A DNA stretch of 59,920 bases, taken from Aminobacter ciceronei. Its GTDB lineage: Bacteria > Pseudomonadota > Alphaproteobacteria > Rhizobiales > Rhizobiaceae. The notes beneath the pieces were generated by a model. It worked only from the letters and a program-made list of their open reading frames with translations, made no database searches and was not told the DNA's origin. Of this stretch, positions 1 through 7,890 are shown piece after piece. Numbering within the stretch: the stretch's first letter is position 1; each line of letters opens with the position of its first letter. Where the stretch lies: the NCBI RefSeq assembly GCF_014138625.1, contig NZ_JACJHY010000037.1:1-59920 (forward strand). The letters are read 5' to 3'. The translations under genes and the position numbers were made by a program.

Positions 1-356
1 CCGGACCCAAAATTGCCTTCACTGGCGGGGTCGACTTCAACGACCACCGCTTGATCTGGGCCAAGCTTGACCAGGTCCATGCCAAACACCCTGACATGGT
101 GCTATTGCACGGCGGCAGCCCTAAAGGCGCCGAGCTCATTGCCGCCAAATGGGCAAGCCATCGCAAGGTTCCGCAGATCGCCTTCAAGCCCGACTGGACC
201 AAACATGCCAAGGCCGCGCCGTTTAGACGCAACGACGCAATGCTCGAGCCGATGCCGATCGGCGTGATCTGGTTCCCCGGCACGGGAATTCAGGACAATC
301 TCGCTGACAAGGCGCGCAAGCTCGGCATCCCGGTCATGAGATCCGGCGGCACATGA
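1..356 (+). CDS. DUF2493 / SLOG-superfamily protein (5' partial)
   Basis: The reading frame is open from base 3, so the gene starts before the window and only its C-terminal ~117 residues are seen. The visible part begins with a beta-strand and glycine loop (IAFTGGVDF), followed by an LLHGGSPKGAE segment. It resembles the nucleotide-binding loops of DUF2493 (YspA, cpYpsA-related SLOG) proteins, which are Rossmann-like and suspected to bind nucleotides or their derivatives. Homologues are common in rhizobial ICE and plasmid backbones, which fits the DUF736 gene downstream. No biochemical role can be given. The gene ends normally at TGA, 24 bases before the stop of the convergent SGNH gene. Confidence 0.7.
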   Translation, partial: GPKIAFTGGVDFNDHRLIWAKLDQVHAKHPDMVLLHGGSPKGAELIAAKWASHRKVPQIAFKPDWTKHAKAAPFRRNDAMLEPMPIGVIWFPGTGIQDNLADKARKLGIPVMRSGGT

Positions 357-379
357 GCCGCCGGGTCTTGGCTTCCCGG

Positions 380-1267
380 CTACAAGACAAGTCCCATCTT
401 TTTAGCCGCTTGCGTGGCCAGCTTCTTGGCGCCGCCATCATTTGGATGAATCTCATCATGCCAAAGTCGGCCGATGGTGTTGCGGAAATCCACGACCAGC
501 GCGCGCCCTCCACTGCCTTTGGCGACGCTTAGTAGCGCATCGTAGAAGCGGTCAACGAGGACTTTGACTATTTCGCGGGGCAAACGAGTGCCGGTGTCAA
601 ACCCCAACTGTTCAAACCTTCGCCCCAGATACTGCCCCCCAGGTTTTGGGATGGAGTAATCGTATCCATGCATGACAAGCTTGGTACGCTTCGGCGCACT
701 CCACGTTATCGTCTCGCGAAGAACGGTGCGATAATCGCGGGCTACTCCTCGGAGAAAGTAATCGAACTCATCCTTCACATACGTCTTGGCGTCCTTTGAG
801 CCGTCTCCTTCGTTAAACGGGCGCACAAAATTCTTCATGGCGTCACCGCCGAAGAAGTCGACACCGCCACCCGAAAAGACAAAGAAATCGAACGTTCCCG
901 CGCTCAACGGCTGCTTGTACTGCTTAGCCCCAAACGTCTCGCGGAACGTGTCTCCAGGCCAGCCAATATTGTTCACATAGTACTTTTTGGCGATCACATC
1001 GACGAAAGTGTCAGGCTGCCCTGGGATATCTGTGAATATGTTCACCCATGAATCTCCCTCAGCCAAGATCTTCTTCTTGGTCGAATACGCGCGATCAGGT
1101 TTTTCGCTGAACGCCCGTTCGAAAATGGCTTGATCAGAGGCGTCTTGATGCTCTTTTCTAACATCCTTCTTGCGTCGGATGGTCAACATGAATGCGCGAT
1201 CTGGATCTGGAACTACCTCGATCCCTGATGCGATTATCTTCGCACGCTCTTCGTCGTAAGCAGCCAT
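380..1267 (-). CDS. SGNH/GDSL-type hydrolase-like protein
   Basis: This 295-residue protein has no obvious signal peptide. It contains a GDSW block (residues 71-74, candidate nucleophile Ser73), a glycine-rich SGGGVD block (132-137) where block III normally lies, and a C-terminal D-E-I-H-P-N-D motif (Asp271, His274) matching block V of SGNH hydrolases. The family cleaves esters of lipids, sugars or peptidoglycan substituents. The substrate here cannot be inferred. The first ~65 residues are charged, have no recognised domain and may be a separate module. It lies convergent to the DUF2493 gene and divergent from the DUF736 gene, with no operon partner. Family assignment is fairly secure because blocks I and V are in order and suitably spaced; function is open. 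Confidence 0.6.
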   Translation of the reverse strand: MAAYDEERAKIIASGIEVVPDPDRAFMLTIRRKKDVRKEHQDASDQAIFERAFSEKPDRAYSTKKKILAEGDSWVNIFTDIPGQPDTFVDVIAKKYYVNNIGWPGDTFRETFGAKQYKQPLSAGTFDFFVFSGGGVDFFGGDAMKNFVRPFNEGDGSKDAKTYVKDEFDYFLRGVARDYRTVLRETITWSAPKRTKLVMHGYDYSIPKPGGQYLGRRFEQLGFDTGTRLPREIVKVLVDRFYDALLSVAKGSGGRALVVDFRNTIGRLWHDEIHPNDGGAKKLATQAAKKMGLVL

Positions 1268-1976
1268 TGTGTATCCCCCAAATTGTGAAATTCACGGCAA
1301 GTATATTGTCTCCAAATATTTGAGATGTGAAGCACCCACCAGGAGCCAGACTGCACGTTGCTGAGCAGCATCACCGGTTCATCGGCACGAAGTCCAAAAC
1401 GCTCTCGATGAGAAGTCACATCCTTCATCGTCACCGGTTTACGCAAGGAGCAACACAGAATTCCTGCCATCAGCAACGGCTCCAGGCGGGGTCGCATCCC
1501 ACCAGGCGTTATCGGCCATTTTCGAGCGATGAAGCAGCGGCAGGCACAATTCCCGCAGACTCTAGTAATGTTGGCACGTGGCGCGAAAGCGTTTGACGAG
1601 GTTTGATACGGCCAGACTTGCAGAATTTCGGGCGATGCGCACGGCGCGCAGTGTTGGCGGCGAGAGATCAGGATGGCACGAGGCTTCCAGAGGTACCCTC
1701 TTGATCCGTCACACTGACGCACACCAAAGCGGTCTCATCGATGAGTGCTTTTTGCCTGGGGTCGGCTTCGCCTGATCGCCTTCGGCGCAATGGCTTATCG
1801 CCACTTTCTTCCCCTACCGCTGCGCGCCATTCCTCGCGGGCAACAAAGTCGCGCCAGCGCCATCCTCCGCTTACGCTTCAGCCCATGGGTGCGCCGTCGA
1901 TCACCTCCAGACTGTCGATCACCATCGAGACCGCAATGGTGCGGGCTCGAGACAGACTGGATCAAGGAGAACTACC
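1268..1976. other. Long intergenic stretch, no recognisable gene
   Basis: About 700 bases separate the SGNH gene from the DUF736 gene. Short open frames occur on both strands, but none has a family-like sequence, a good ribosome-binding site or consistent coding character. The stretch must hold the divergent promoters of both neighbours. A decayed gene beyond recognition is possible. Confidence 0.4.
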
Positions 1977-2303
1977 ATGGCTACCATCGGCACCTTCAAG
2001 AAGTCCGCCAACAACGAGTTCACCGGCGAAATCGTCACCCTCAGCGTTCAGGCCCGTAGCGTCCGTATCGTCCCCGAAACCCGCGCCACCGGCGACAACG
2101 CTCCCAGCCACCGGGTCTTCGTCGGCCGCGCCGACATCGGCGCCGCCTGGACCAAGCGCTCCAATGAGGGTCGCGACTACCTGAGCCTCAAGCTCGATGA
2201 CCCGAGCTTCAATGCTCCCATCTTCGCCAACCTCTTCGACGATGAGGACGGTGACGGATACAGCCTCATCTGGTCTCGCCCAGGTCGCCGTAAAGGCGAA
2301 TAA
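1977..2303 (+). CDS. DUF736 family protein (copy 1)
   Basis: A 108-residue protein beginning [10 protein letters not shown] and containing the hallmarks of DUF736: an N-terminal IGTFKK segment, a central [13 protein letters not shown] block, a [11 protein letters not shown] block and a C-terminal [11 protein letters not shown]736 genes are found almost only on alphaproteobacterial conjugative plasmids and ICEs, usually near transfer genes; their function is unknown. The start is fixed by a good AAGGAG ribosome-binding site about eight bases upstream. A strong hairpin follows the stop codon, so the gene is probably monocistronic. A second, divergent paralogue lies at 58477. Here it is separated from the transfer genes, suggesting that cargo was inserted between backbone segments or that the backbone is split. 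Confidence 0.85.
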   Translation: MATIGTFKKSANNEFTGEIVTLSVQARSVRIVPETRATGDNAPSHRVFVGRADIGAAWTKRSNEGRDYLSLKLDDPSFNAPIFANLFDDEDGDGYSLIWSRPGRRKGE

Positions 2304-2317
2304 CGCCCCCTCTCAAG

Positions 2318-2340
2318 CCCGCCCGGATAATCCGGGCGGG
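2318..2340 (+). terminator. Hairpin terminator after DUF736
   Basis: A perfect 10-bp inverted repeat (CCCGCCCGGA / TCCGGGCGGG) with a three-base TAA loop lies 14 bases after the DUF736 stop codon. The trailing sequence is only modestly T-rich (TACTTTCC), so intrinsic termination is likely but not certain. Confidence 0.7.
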
Positions 2341-2414
2341 TACTTTCCGCTTAAAACAGCCAATGGCCAAACATTCGCCTGGCCTCGAAGAAGCGAGTGC
2401 CGGCAAATTCCCCG

Positions 2415-2930
2415 CTACGGATCAGCAACATACTTTTTCAGAAGTTCGGACACGCCACAGGATAGGACGATTTCCGCCCCCAACCGCCCGGCGAAAGAGC
2501 AACCAGAACTTTGAAAACCGCAGCGGCGGTAAAGCCGGAGCGCGCTGGAATTTTCCTCGTTTACGCTCAACGTCAAGGCGGAGCTCCCTGGACGATGCAC
2601 AGCGATCCAAACCGCCGCTAGCGCCAGAGCCGCGGTGCCAAAGCCCCTCCCCTGTGCCTTTCGGCTGATGCGGAAGTTGTGCAGGCTGATTGAACCAGGG
2701 TTTGCCCAGTACGGCAGCGCTGATCCCTCTCGCAGCATCAGGAACCCCACTGTCGCGCAGTCCACCGTCACGAGGAATGGATGGCACAAACTTGGTTCGG
2801 GCCGCCGCCTCAGCCTCTTGTAGATCGTTGCCATGCTGCCGCCAGCGAGATCTTCGTCGTGCTCATCCAGTTCGATGCCCGTCACCGAAGCAACCTCATC
2901 GATCTGGAGCAGTTTGAGAGCGATCTTCAT
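2415..2930 (-). CDS. GNAT-family N-acetyltransferase in the AHL synthase operon
   Basis: The 171-residue protein has the GNAT acetyl-CoA motif A pattern R-K-A-Q-G-R-G-F-G-T-A-A (about residues 89-100), followed by a helix and an N-E-E-N-S-S-A-L-R-L-Y-R-R-C-G-F block, the typical C-terminal part of the fold (motif B). GNAT enzymes transfer an acyl group from acyl-CoA to an amine. Its ATG overlaps the stop codon of the upstream luxI-type gene in an ATGA arrangement, so the two are translationally coupled. It may therefore act on the signal, on a precursor or on a product made under quorum control; this is inference. The substrate is unknown. Confidence 0.75.
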   Translation of the reverse strand: MKIALKLLQIDEVASVTGIELDEHDEDLAGGSMATIYKRLRRRPEPSLCHPFLVTVDCATVGFLMLREGSALPYWANPGSISLHNFRISRKAQGRGFGTAALALAAVWIAVHRPGSSALTLSVNEENSSALRLYRRCGFQSSGCSFAGRLGAEIVLSCGVSELLKKYVADP

Positions 2931-3556
2931 GCGCCTGCACCGGCCAGCGCGCTCGTGTTCCCAAGCCCGTAGGCAACGCGAGTGGACTGCAGTGCGCCTC
3001 CGTCGACATCGATCAGAAGAGCAACGATCCTGCCGTGAGGATGATCAAGGACCTCGCCAAGGCGGGTAACCGACCAGCCAAGCTGCTCCAGTCGTGCCGG
3101 CCAAAAGTCCTCACACACGACACTCAGCTTGCCTATCCCTAACCTCAGGCATGCTTCGAGAAGCCCGCACAATACGAGGCCAGCTGCTTGTGACGATCCA
3201 CCCGTCATTCGCAAGGATGGAACGACAAAAAATCTAGTCCACTCATAGAGATCGGCGTCTCTCGGCGGCGCACCTCTGGCAAGCATTGGGAAAACATCCG
3301 AAAGCAAATGCGGTTTCGTCGTCGGCACCAGACGAGACCCAGCGACTATGTTTCCACTGCCGGCAATTCCAAGCAGATAGATCGCGTCCCTGGTATCGAA
3401 CGCGTCGATCTCCAATGGAACCGGCCTGTCGATTTCCTGCCAGTTTCGGCCAATGACGTAGATTTCATATCGAATGCGAAAATAGCGTTCGAGATGATCT
3501 TGATACGTCTGACGGTTTGACCAATCGACGATATGCAGTTTGAACGGGGTACGCAC
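2927..3556 (-). CDS. LuxI-family acyl-homoserine-lactone synthase
   Basis: LuxI-type enzymes make N-acyl-homoserine-lactone signals from S-adenosylmethionine and an acyl carrier protein or acyl-CoA. The 209-residue product shows the family signature in order: R-Y-E-I-Y near residue 29, an aromatic N-W, E-I-D-A-F-D with the conserved acidic pair, A-G-S-R-L-V-P-T-T with the conserved Arg, an F-P-M-L segment, and E-W-T-R-F-F-V. The start is GTG at 3556; no in-frame ATG lies before the conserved core and no strong ribosome-binding site is visible. It sits between a LuxR-type regulator and a GNAT gene, all in one direction, so it is probably auto-induced. Acyl-chain preference cannot be read from the sequence. 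Confidence 0.9.
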   Translation of the reverse strand: MRTPFKLHIVDWSNRQTYQDHLERYFRIRYEIYVIGRNWQEIDRPVPLEIDAFDTRDAIYLLGIAGSGNIVAGSRLVPTTKPHLLSDVFPMLARGAPPRDADLYEWTRFFVVPSLRMTGGSSQAAGLVLCGLLEACLRLGIGKLSVVCEDFWPARLEQLGWSVTRLGEVLDHPHGRIVALLIDVDGGALQSTRVAYGLGNTSALAGAGA

Positions 3557-3612
3557 ATGACGACGCGTAGCCTAGGCTGGCAAGGCCCGACTATTCCGGT
3601 TTTCTGGTATTG

Positions 3613-4341
3613 TCAGGGATAGATTTCCCCTCGCCGCACGGCTTCCATTGCCGCCTGGATCGTATTCACCGCGTCGCACTTATCTCTGACGTTGCTCAGA
3701 TGTCGCTCGACCGTGAACCGCGAAATCCCAAGAATGCAAGCTACGTCCTCAGCTGCCTTGCCGGCTGCGATCCATGTCAGAACTTCTCGCTCTCGATCGG
3801 TCAGGGTGATCTGACGTGATTGCTCAACTTGGTCACGCAGCCGGCGAAGCGCTCGGTAGGCATGCACGCACACCGTTTCAAGGATTGGAATGTCTTCGGG
3901 CAAAACCTCGATATGTTCGCCCGCAGCGGTCACGACCGAAGGAGCTCTTCGAGGCTCATGGACAGGAACACACAAGCCATTCCTCAGTCCGAATTCTGCG
4001 GCCTCGCCCATGACCCGCAGTTGTCCAGCGGTCATCTCTTTGGGCAACAGGTCATGCCAGACAAAGGGCTGGCCGACCAAGCGGCTGCGTGAGGCGCACG
4101 GATCCTGGGTGAAATGCTCGCTGGCAAGGTAATGCTTGAGCCATTCTATTGGCCAGCCGTCATAGAGGATTTCGCGCTGCCACGGCCCACGCTGCGGCGG
4201 AGGCAGGCCTGTTATGAGCAGATGACGAAAGCCGAAAGGCCGCAAGATGCTGAGCAGTTCTTTCAAAACGTCCGCTGGCGTAACTGCGGCATCAATTCTC
4301 GCGAGCGCGCCTGTAAGCATTGCGAACATACTGGGGTTCAT
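3613..4341 (-). CDS. LuxR-family autoinducer-binding regulator
   Basis: The N-terminal ~160 residues form an autoinducer-binding-type domain, including the W-P-x-x-W-L-K-H-Y motif used to hold acyl-homoserine lactones. The C-terminal ~65 residues are a LuxR-type (GerE) helix-turn-helix: L-T-D-R-E-R-E-V-L-x-W-I-A-A-G-K, then I-S-x-x-T-V-E-R-H-L-S-N-V. The frame extends to an ATG at 4383, but the ATG at 4341 is preferred because a GGAG lies upstream and domain similarity begins just after it. It precedes the luxI-type gene by 56 bases, so it is the likely cognate receptor. It resembles TraR-type regulators of rhizobial elements, though whether it controls the ICE genes at 55 kb is unknown. Confidence 0.88.
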   Translation of the reverse strand: MNPSMFAMLTGALARIDAAVTPADVLKELLSILRPFGFRHLLITGLPPPQRGPWQREILYDGWPIEWLKHYLASEHFTQDPCASRSRLVGQPFVWHDLLPKEMTAGQLRVMGEAAEFGLRNGLCVPVHEPRRAPSVVTAAGEHIEVLPEDIPILETVCVHAYRALRRLRDQVEQSRQITLTDREREVLTWIAAGKAAEDVACILGISRFTVERHLSNVRDKCDAVNTIQAAMEAVRRGEIYP

Positions 4342-4509
4342 CACCCGCGCTCCAAAACCGCCGACTATGCGACCAGCCCGCATCGATGATGGCAGGGCCG
4401 GTCAGCCTAGTCAGGCGGATTCGGCGTTTCGCATGCAGATTGCTAACTGTAGTTTTCATTTGTCAGCGCTTTGAAAGCATTTCGCCTAAATGCCCGCCTG
4501 AGGACCGCG

Positions 4510-4740
4510 CTATCTCGGTTCCGACCTGGTTTCCGGATCCTTCAGAAGCTCCGCAGGCTCCACCTCCAGCACCGTGGCCAGCGCCTCCAACATGTCGAGC
4601 GTCGCATTGCGGCGCCCCGCTTCAGCACCGCTGAGGTAGGCACGGGCGCATCCGGCGAGGTGAGCCAGTTGCTCTTGCGACAACCGCCGTTCCCGGCGTA
4701 GCCGTTGCAGATTCAGACCGAATATCTTGCGAAGGTTCAT
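4510..4740 (-). CDS. Small XRE-family repressor (paralogue 1)
   Basis: A 76-residue protein starting MNLRKIFGLN that is essentially one XRE/Cro helix-turn-helix: L-S-Q-E-Q-L-A-H-L-A-G-C followed by Y-L-S-G-A-E-A-G-R-R-N-A, then the usual L-x-x-L-A-x-x-L dimer helix. A longer frame exists upstream, but the ATG at 4740 matches the start of the paralogue at 6617. The gene is divergent from the threonine-synthase-like gene, and a 13-bp-armed palindrome lies in the shared interval, so autorepression plus control of that enzyme is likely. The paralogue is about 80% identical, suggesting a local duplication around the enzyme gene. Confidence 0.85.
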   Translation of the reverse strand: MNLRKIFGLNLQRLRRERRLSQEQLAHLAGCARAYLSGAEAGRRNATLDMLEALATVLEVEPAELLKDPETRSEPR

Positions 4741-4755
4741 CGCGTGATCTTGCCG

Positions 4756-4792
4756 AATGTGCACTATAATGCAACGCAGTATAGTGCACATT
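4756..4792. promoter_or_regulatory. Large palindromic operator upstream of XRE 1
   Basis: Two perfect 13-base inverted arms, AATGTGCACTATA (4756-4768) and TATAGTGCACATT (4780-4792), are separated by 11 bases. The site lies 16 bases upstream of the XRE start and on the 5' side of the divergent PLP-enzyme gene. Arm centres are 24 bases apart, suiting two repressor dimers or one large dimer. The upstream region of the second XRE gene keeps only a half-site-like GAACGTGCATT. Confidence 0.75.
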
Positions 4793-4971
4793 TTCATTGA
4801 CACGCGCGGTATATGCTGTTTGATCGGCTGCGGAAACCAGACCCGAGACAAGGACCCGAAGGCGTCCGGATAGTCGCTAGCAGCCTGATGCCACAAGCAG
4901 CATTCGGAAGGCCTTCTCTACAATCATGCCGTTCGACAGACCAATATTGCGTAGACGGAGCTTTCGACCAC

Positions 4972-6243
4972 ATGGCGACTATTTCCGGATACAGCTGCAT
5001 CCGATGTGGCTCCGAACATGCAAGCGACATCAGGATAGATTCCAGAGGCTGTCCCAGGTGCGTTGAACAAGCCCCGGCAAACCTCCAGCCGATCTATACG
5101 CGCGGTGCAGATGCGGTTGACGACCAGGCCGATGGGGGCGTTCTCCGCAGTTCCCTTTGGCGTTACGGATCATTTCTGCCGCGCCCGAGTGGTCCGGTGG
5201 TGTCCTTGGGAGAAGGTTTGACCCCACTGCTGCCAGCAGAGCGCCTTGGGGAAGTTTTGGGCGTCCCTCAGCTCTTTATCAAGGATGAGGGGCGCAATCC
5301 GACCGGATCTCACAAGGATCGATTTTCCACAGTCGCGGTGTCGATGGCGCGCGGTCAAGGGGGTCGGGTGCTGGCGACAGCGTCATCAGGCAATGCAGGC
5401 GCATCGCTGGCAGCCTACGCGGCCAAGTCTGGGCTCGGCTGTGTAGTCGCGACATTTGCCGGAGCCGCTGGTCCGATGTTGTCGCAGATTCATGCCTATG
5501 GGGCTTCCGTTATCCCGATGGCCGACAAGAGCGACAGGTGGAAACTTCTTGAGAAGGCTGCCGATCGTCTCGGTTGGTTTGTTACCTCCCCCTATCAGCA
5601 CCCCGTCGTCGGCAGTCACCCGCTTGGCATCGAAGGTTACAAAACGATCGCCTATGAGATTGCGGAGCAGGCGGACGGTCATCTGCCTGACTGGTGTGTG
5701 CTTCCAGTCTGCTATGGGGACGCCCTCGCAGGAGTAGCGGCAGGCTTCCACGACCTGCATAGGAGGGGAACGATCGCACGAGTACCAAGGCTGGTTGCTG
5801 CCGAAGTGCATGGCTCGCTTTCAAAAGCCCTCGAGAATGGCTTTGACCGTATCGAGGAGCAGGAACCTTCCTTCGAAACAATTGCTCTCTCGATCGGCAC
5901 GACGCGCAGCACATACCAGGCGGTGAAGGCACTGCGCGACACCGGGGGCCATGCTGTCTGCGTATCCAACGAGAAGCTCATCCGCATGCAAAAGGCGTTG
6001 GCTGCCAGAGAAGGTCTCTTCGTAGAACTGGCTTCGGTCGCGCCTCTGGTCGCAATCCAGGATTTGCGCGATCGGCAGATCATAGCGCCGGGGGATCGGG
6101 TGGTGGCAGTTGTGACTGCCACCGGCCTGAAGGACCTCGACATTTCAGCAAATCCGACCGCCACCCCAGCTCCATTTGAGAGTGTCGAGGCCGCGTGGCA
6201 ATGGGCAACCGGGAGACACGGTGCAGAACCGGCTGCTGCCTGA
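4972..6243 (+). CDS. Threonine-synthase-like fold-type II PLP enzyme
   Basis: Fold-type II PLP enzymes of this group act on O-phosphorylated hydroxy amino acids; threonine synthase turns O-phosphohomoserine into threonine. From the chosen ATG the protein is 423 residues. It has an N-terminal Cys4 zinc-ribbon-like pair (C9, C12, C27, C30), the PLP-lysine motif N-P-T-G-S-H-K-D-R-F (Lys115), and the phosphate/substrate loop S-S-G-N-A-G-A-S (138-145). The frame extends to 4813, but those residues look non-conserved. It is isolated between two XRE genes and faces the cysteine-synthase/GHMP-kinase pair. A housekeeping thrC would normally lie elsewhere, so this accessory copy probably serves a specialised pathway. 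Substrate is unproven; diaminopropionate-lyase-like or other beta/gamma replacement is possible. Confidence 0.8.
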   Translation: MATISGYSCIRCGSEHASDIRIDSRGCPRCVEQAPANLQPIYTRGADAVDDQADGGVLRSSLWRYGSFLPRPSGPVVSLGEGLTPLLPAERLGEVLGVPQLFIKDEGRNPTGSHKDRFSTVAVSMARGQGGRVLATASSGNAGASLAAYAAKSGLGCVVATFAGAAGPMLSQIHAYGASVIPMADKSDRWKLLEKAADRLGWFVTSPYQHPVVGSHPLGIEGYKTIAYEIAEQADGHLPDWCVLPVCYGDALAGVAAGFHDLHRRGTIARVPRLVAAEVHGSLSKALENGFDRIEEQEPSFETIALSIGTTRSTYQAVKALRDTGGHAVCVSNEKLIRMQKALAAREGLFVELASVAPLVAIQDLRDRQIIAPGDRVVAVVTATGLKDLDISANPTATPAPFESVEAAWQWATGRHGAEPAAA

Positions 6244-6383
6244 GACTTGATGGACTTCCGATTTCAAATGTTCAGGCGCACCTGAGTGGCGGTGGCGCCA
6301 CGTCGCCCAGCAATTTCCTGGACCAGTCGAACCGCGTCCGTTTCCATTCCGCAGAAGGATGGATCATGACATCGGCGCAACAA

Positions 6384-6617
6384 CTATCTCGTTTCCCGTC
6401 CAGGTGTTGTGGGATCCTTCAGCAAGTCCGCAGGTACGACCTCGAGCACCGTTGCCAGCGCCTCCACCATGTCGAGAGTTGCATTGCGGCGCCCAGCTTC
6501 TGCGCCGCTGAGATAGGCCCGAGCACAACCGGCAAGACGAGCCAGCTGCTCTTGAGACAATCCGCGTTTGCGACGCAGTCGCTGCAGGTTCAAACCAAAT
6601 GCATTACGAAGGTTCAT
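6384..6617 (-). CDS. Small XRE-family repressor (paralogue 2)
   Basis: A 77-residue XRE/Cro-type protein starting MNLRNAFGLN, nearly collinear with the 4510-4740 protein; the recognition-helix segment G-C-A-R-A-Y-L-S-G-A-E-A-G-R-R is identical. It should therefore recognise the same or a very similar operator, but its own upstream region has only a half-site. It is convergent with the PLP-enzyme gene just to its left. It may cross-regulate the first copy's promoter, or be a duplicate losing its own control. No further gene follows it within the interval up to the enzyme stop codon. Confidence 0.82.
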   Translation of the reverse strand: MNLRNAFGLNLQRLRRKRGLSQEQLARLAGCARAYLSGAEAGRRNATLDMVEALATVLEVVPADLLKDPTTPGRETR

Positions 6618-6855
6618 CGCGGGAATTTGCCGAACGTGCATTGAGTGGGGATGGCAACAGATAGCTCGCCGGCAATATTCTTCAGTCCACTACATACGGC
6701 TTCCGGAGGACTTCAACTGCGCCCTCGGCGATTGCTTCATCCAGCAAGACTGCCACCAAGCTCCAGTTGTTGGCGTAGAAGCTGGATGGCAGTGGCTAAC
6801 TGGAACTGCCGTGCAGAGCACGGCCTGGGACTTGCCCGCTTTCAGTTGCCCTGAT

Positions 6856-7890
6856 TTAGCTTATCCCTACCGGCCGCGGAACATCTTCCAGCAACCTCCT
6901 CGACCACTCAAACCTCGTCCATTCCCATTCGTCGCGCGGCTCGATCGCAACAAGAATTTCGGGTTCGCAAACGGGGGCACAGGGCCAACCTGGGAGCGCG
7001 GCCAACCATCTGTCGTCGTAAACCGTGTTGGCATGACGATGTCCTTCGTCGGGCATGATGACCGCGACGACTGAACCTGGGTTGGTTCGGCCGATCCATT
7101 CGCCGACGAGAGCCGCAGCCCCGCTCGTCGGCCCCATGAAAATCCCCTGATTGCGAAAGAGCGAATGGGCCGAATGATAGGCGGCATAGGCACCGACCCA
7201 GTGCACTTCGTCGACCAGATGATGCCGGACATTTGCTGGAAGGACGCTATTGCCCAGCCCGCGCAGCATTCGCTTGCCCAAGGGCTGCCCGAACAGCACG
7301 CTGCGATGTGTGTCGACAGCGGCAATCTGCAGATGCGGATAAACCTGGCGCAGGAAAGTGCCGGTCCCGCAAAGCGAGCCACCGGTGCCAATGCAACCGA
7401 CAAGCCAATCAACCTGGCCCATCGACCGAACGAACAGTTCGGCAAGGCGGGCATAAGATTGCCAGTTGCCCGGACTGTCGTACTGGCGTGTCCAGAAAGC
7501 GTCCGGCTCATTCTCCATGACCGCCCTGAGGTGTGCCAATCTGCCAGTCTGGTTCCCATCGCCACGCTTGTCCGCAAGTGCGACGACCTTCGCGCCCAAT
7601 CGTTCCAGCCTTTCCTGATACGTCTGATCGATCAGGCTCGCCGCGGTCACCAGCGTCAGCCGAAAACCTCGGGCTGCCGCTAGGAGGGCTACGGCCATGC
7701 CGAACGTGCCCGAAGTTGTCTCGACAATGTGGGCGCCGACCTTCAGCTCTCCCGACTTCTCGGCCTGATCGAGGATGAAGCGAGCTGGCATCAGTTTCAT
7801 CAAGGGGAACGCCGCCGCAACGACGTTTGGGCCAAGCCGGGCAAGACGCGGTGTTTCCAGCGCCCTGAAATAATCGACGTCAAAGGACAT
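6856..7890 (-). CDS. Cysteine-synthase-like fold-type II PLP enzyme
   Basis: The 344-residue protein aligns by eye with the cysteine synthase / SbnA group. Catalytic Lys32 sits in F-P-L-M-K-L-M-P-A ahead of the I-L-D-Q-A-E-K helix, T-T-S-G-T-F-G-M forms the substrate loop, and G-T-G-G-S is the PLP-phosphate loop. The loop before the lysine differs from the usual N-P-x-x-S-x-K-D, so the substrate is probably not plain O-acetylserine. The ATG at 7890 is chosen because GGAGGAG lies just upstream. Its start overlaps the end of the GHMP kinase gene by 11 bases, so the two are co-translated. The kinase would supply a phosphorylated amino acid for beta-replacement; this is inference. Confidence 0.8.
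   Translation of the reverse strand: MSFDVDYFRALETPRLARLGPNVVAAAFPLMKLMPARFILDQAEKSGELKVGAHIVETTSGTFGMAVALLAAARGFRLTLVTAASLIDQTYQERLERLGAKVVALADKRGDGNQTGRLAHLRAVMENEPDAFWTRQYDSPGNWQSYARLAELFVRSMGQVDWLVGCIGTGGSLCGTGTFLRQVYPHLQIAAVDTHRSVLFGQPLGKRMLRGLGNSVLPANVRHHLVDEVHWVGAYAAYHSAHSLFRNQGIFMGPTSGAAALVGEWIGRTNPGSVVAVIMPDEGHRHANTVYDDRWLAALPGWPCAPVCEPEILVAIEPRDEWEWTRFEWSRRLLEDVPRPVGIS

Noticed and set aside
1234-1722. 162-codon minus-strand frame after the SGNH gene
   Set aside because: Cys- and Trp-rich composition without any recognisable pattern, no ribosome-binding site, and it runs through the likely divergent promoter region.
4384-4500. A possible TraR-type tra box upstream of the LuxR gene
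   Set aside because: Only a weak GCATGCAGATTGC-like sequence is present, without the 18-bp symmetry expected of tra boxes.
4813-4971. Longer N terminus of the threonine-synthase-like protein
   Set aside because: The extra 53 residues are not conserved in style and the start lies 20 bases from the operator; the ATG at 4972 begins right before the zinc-ribbon core.
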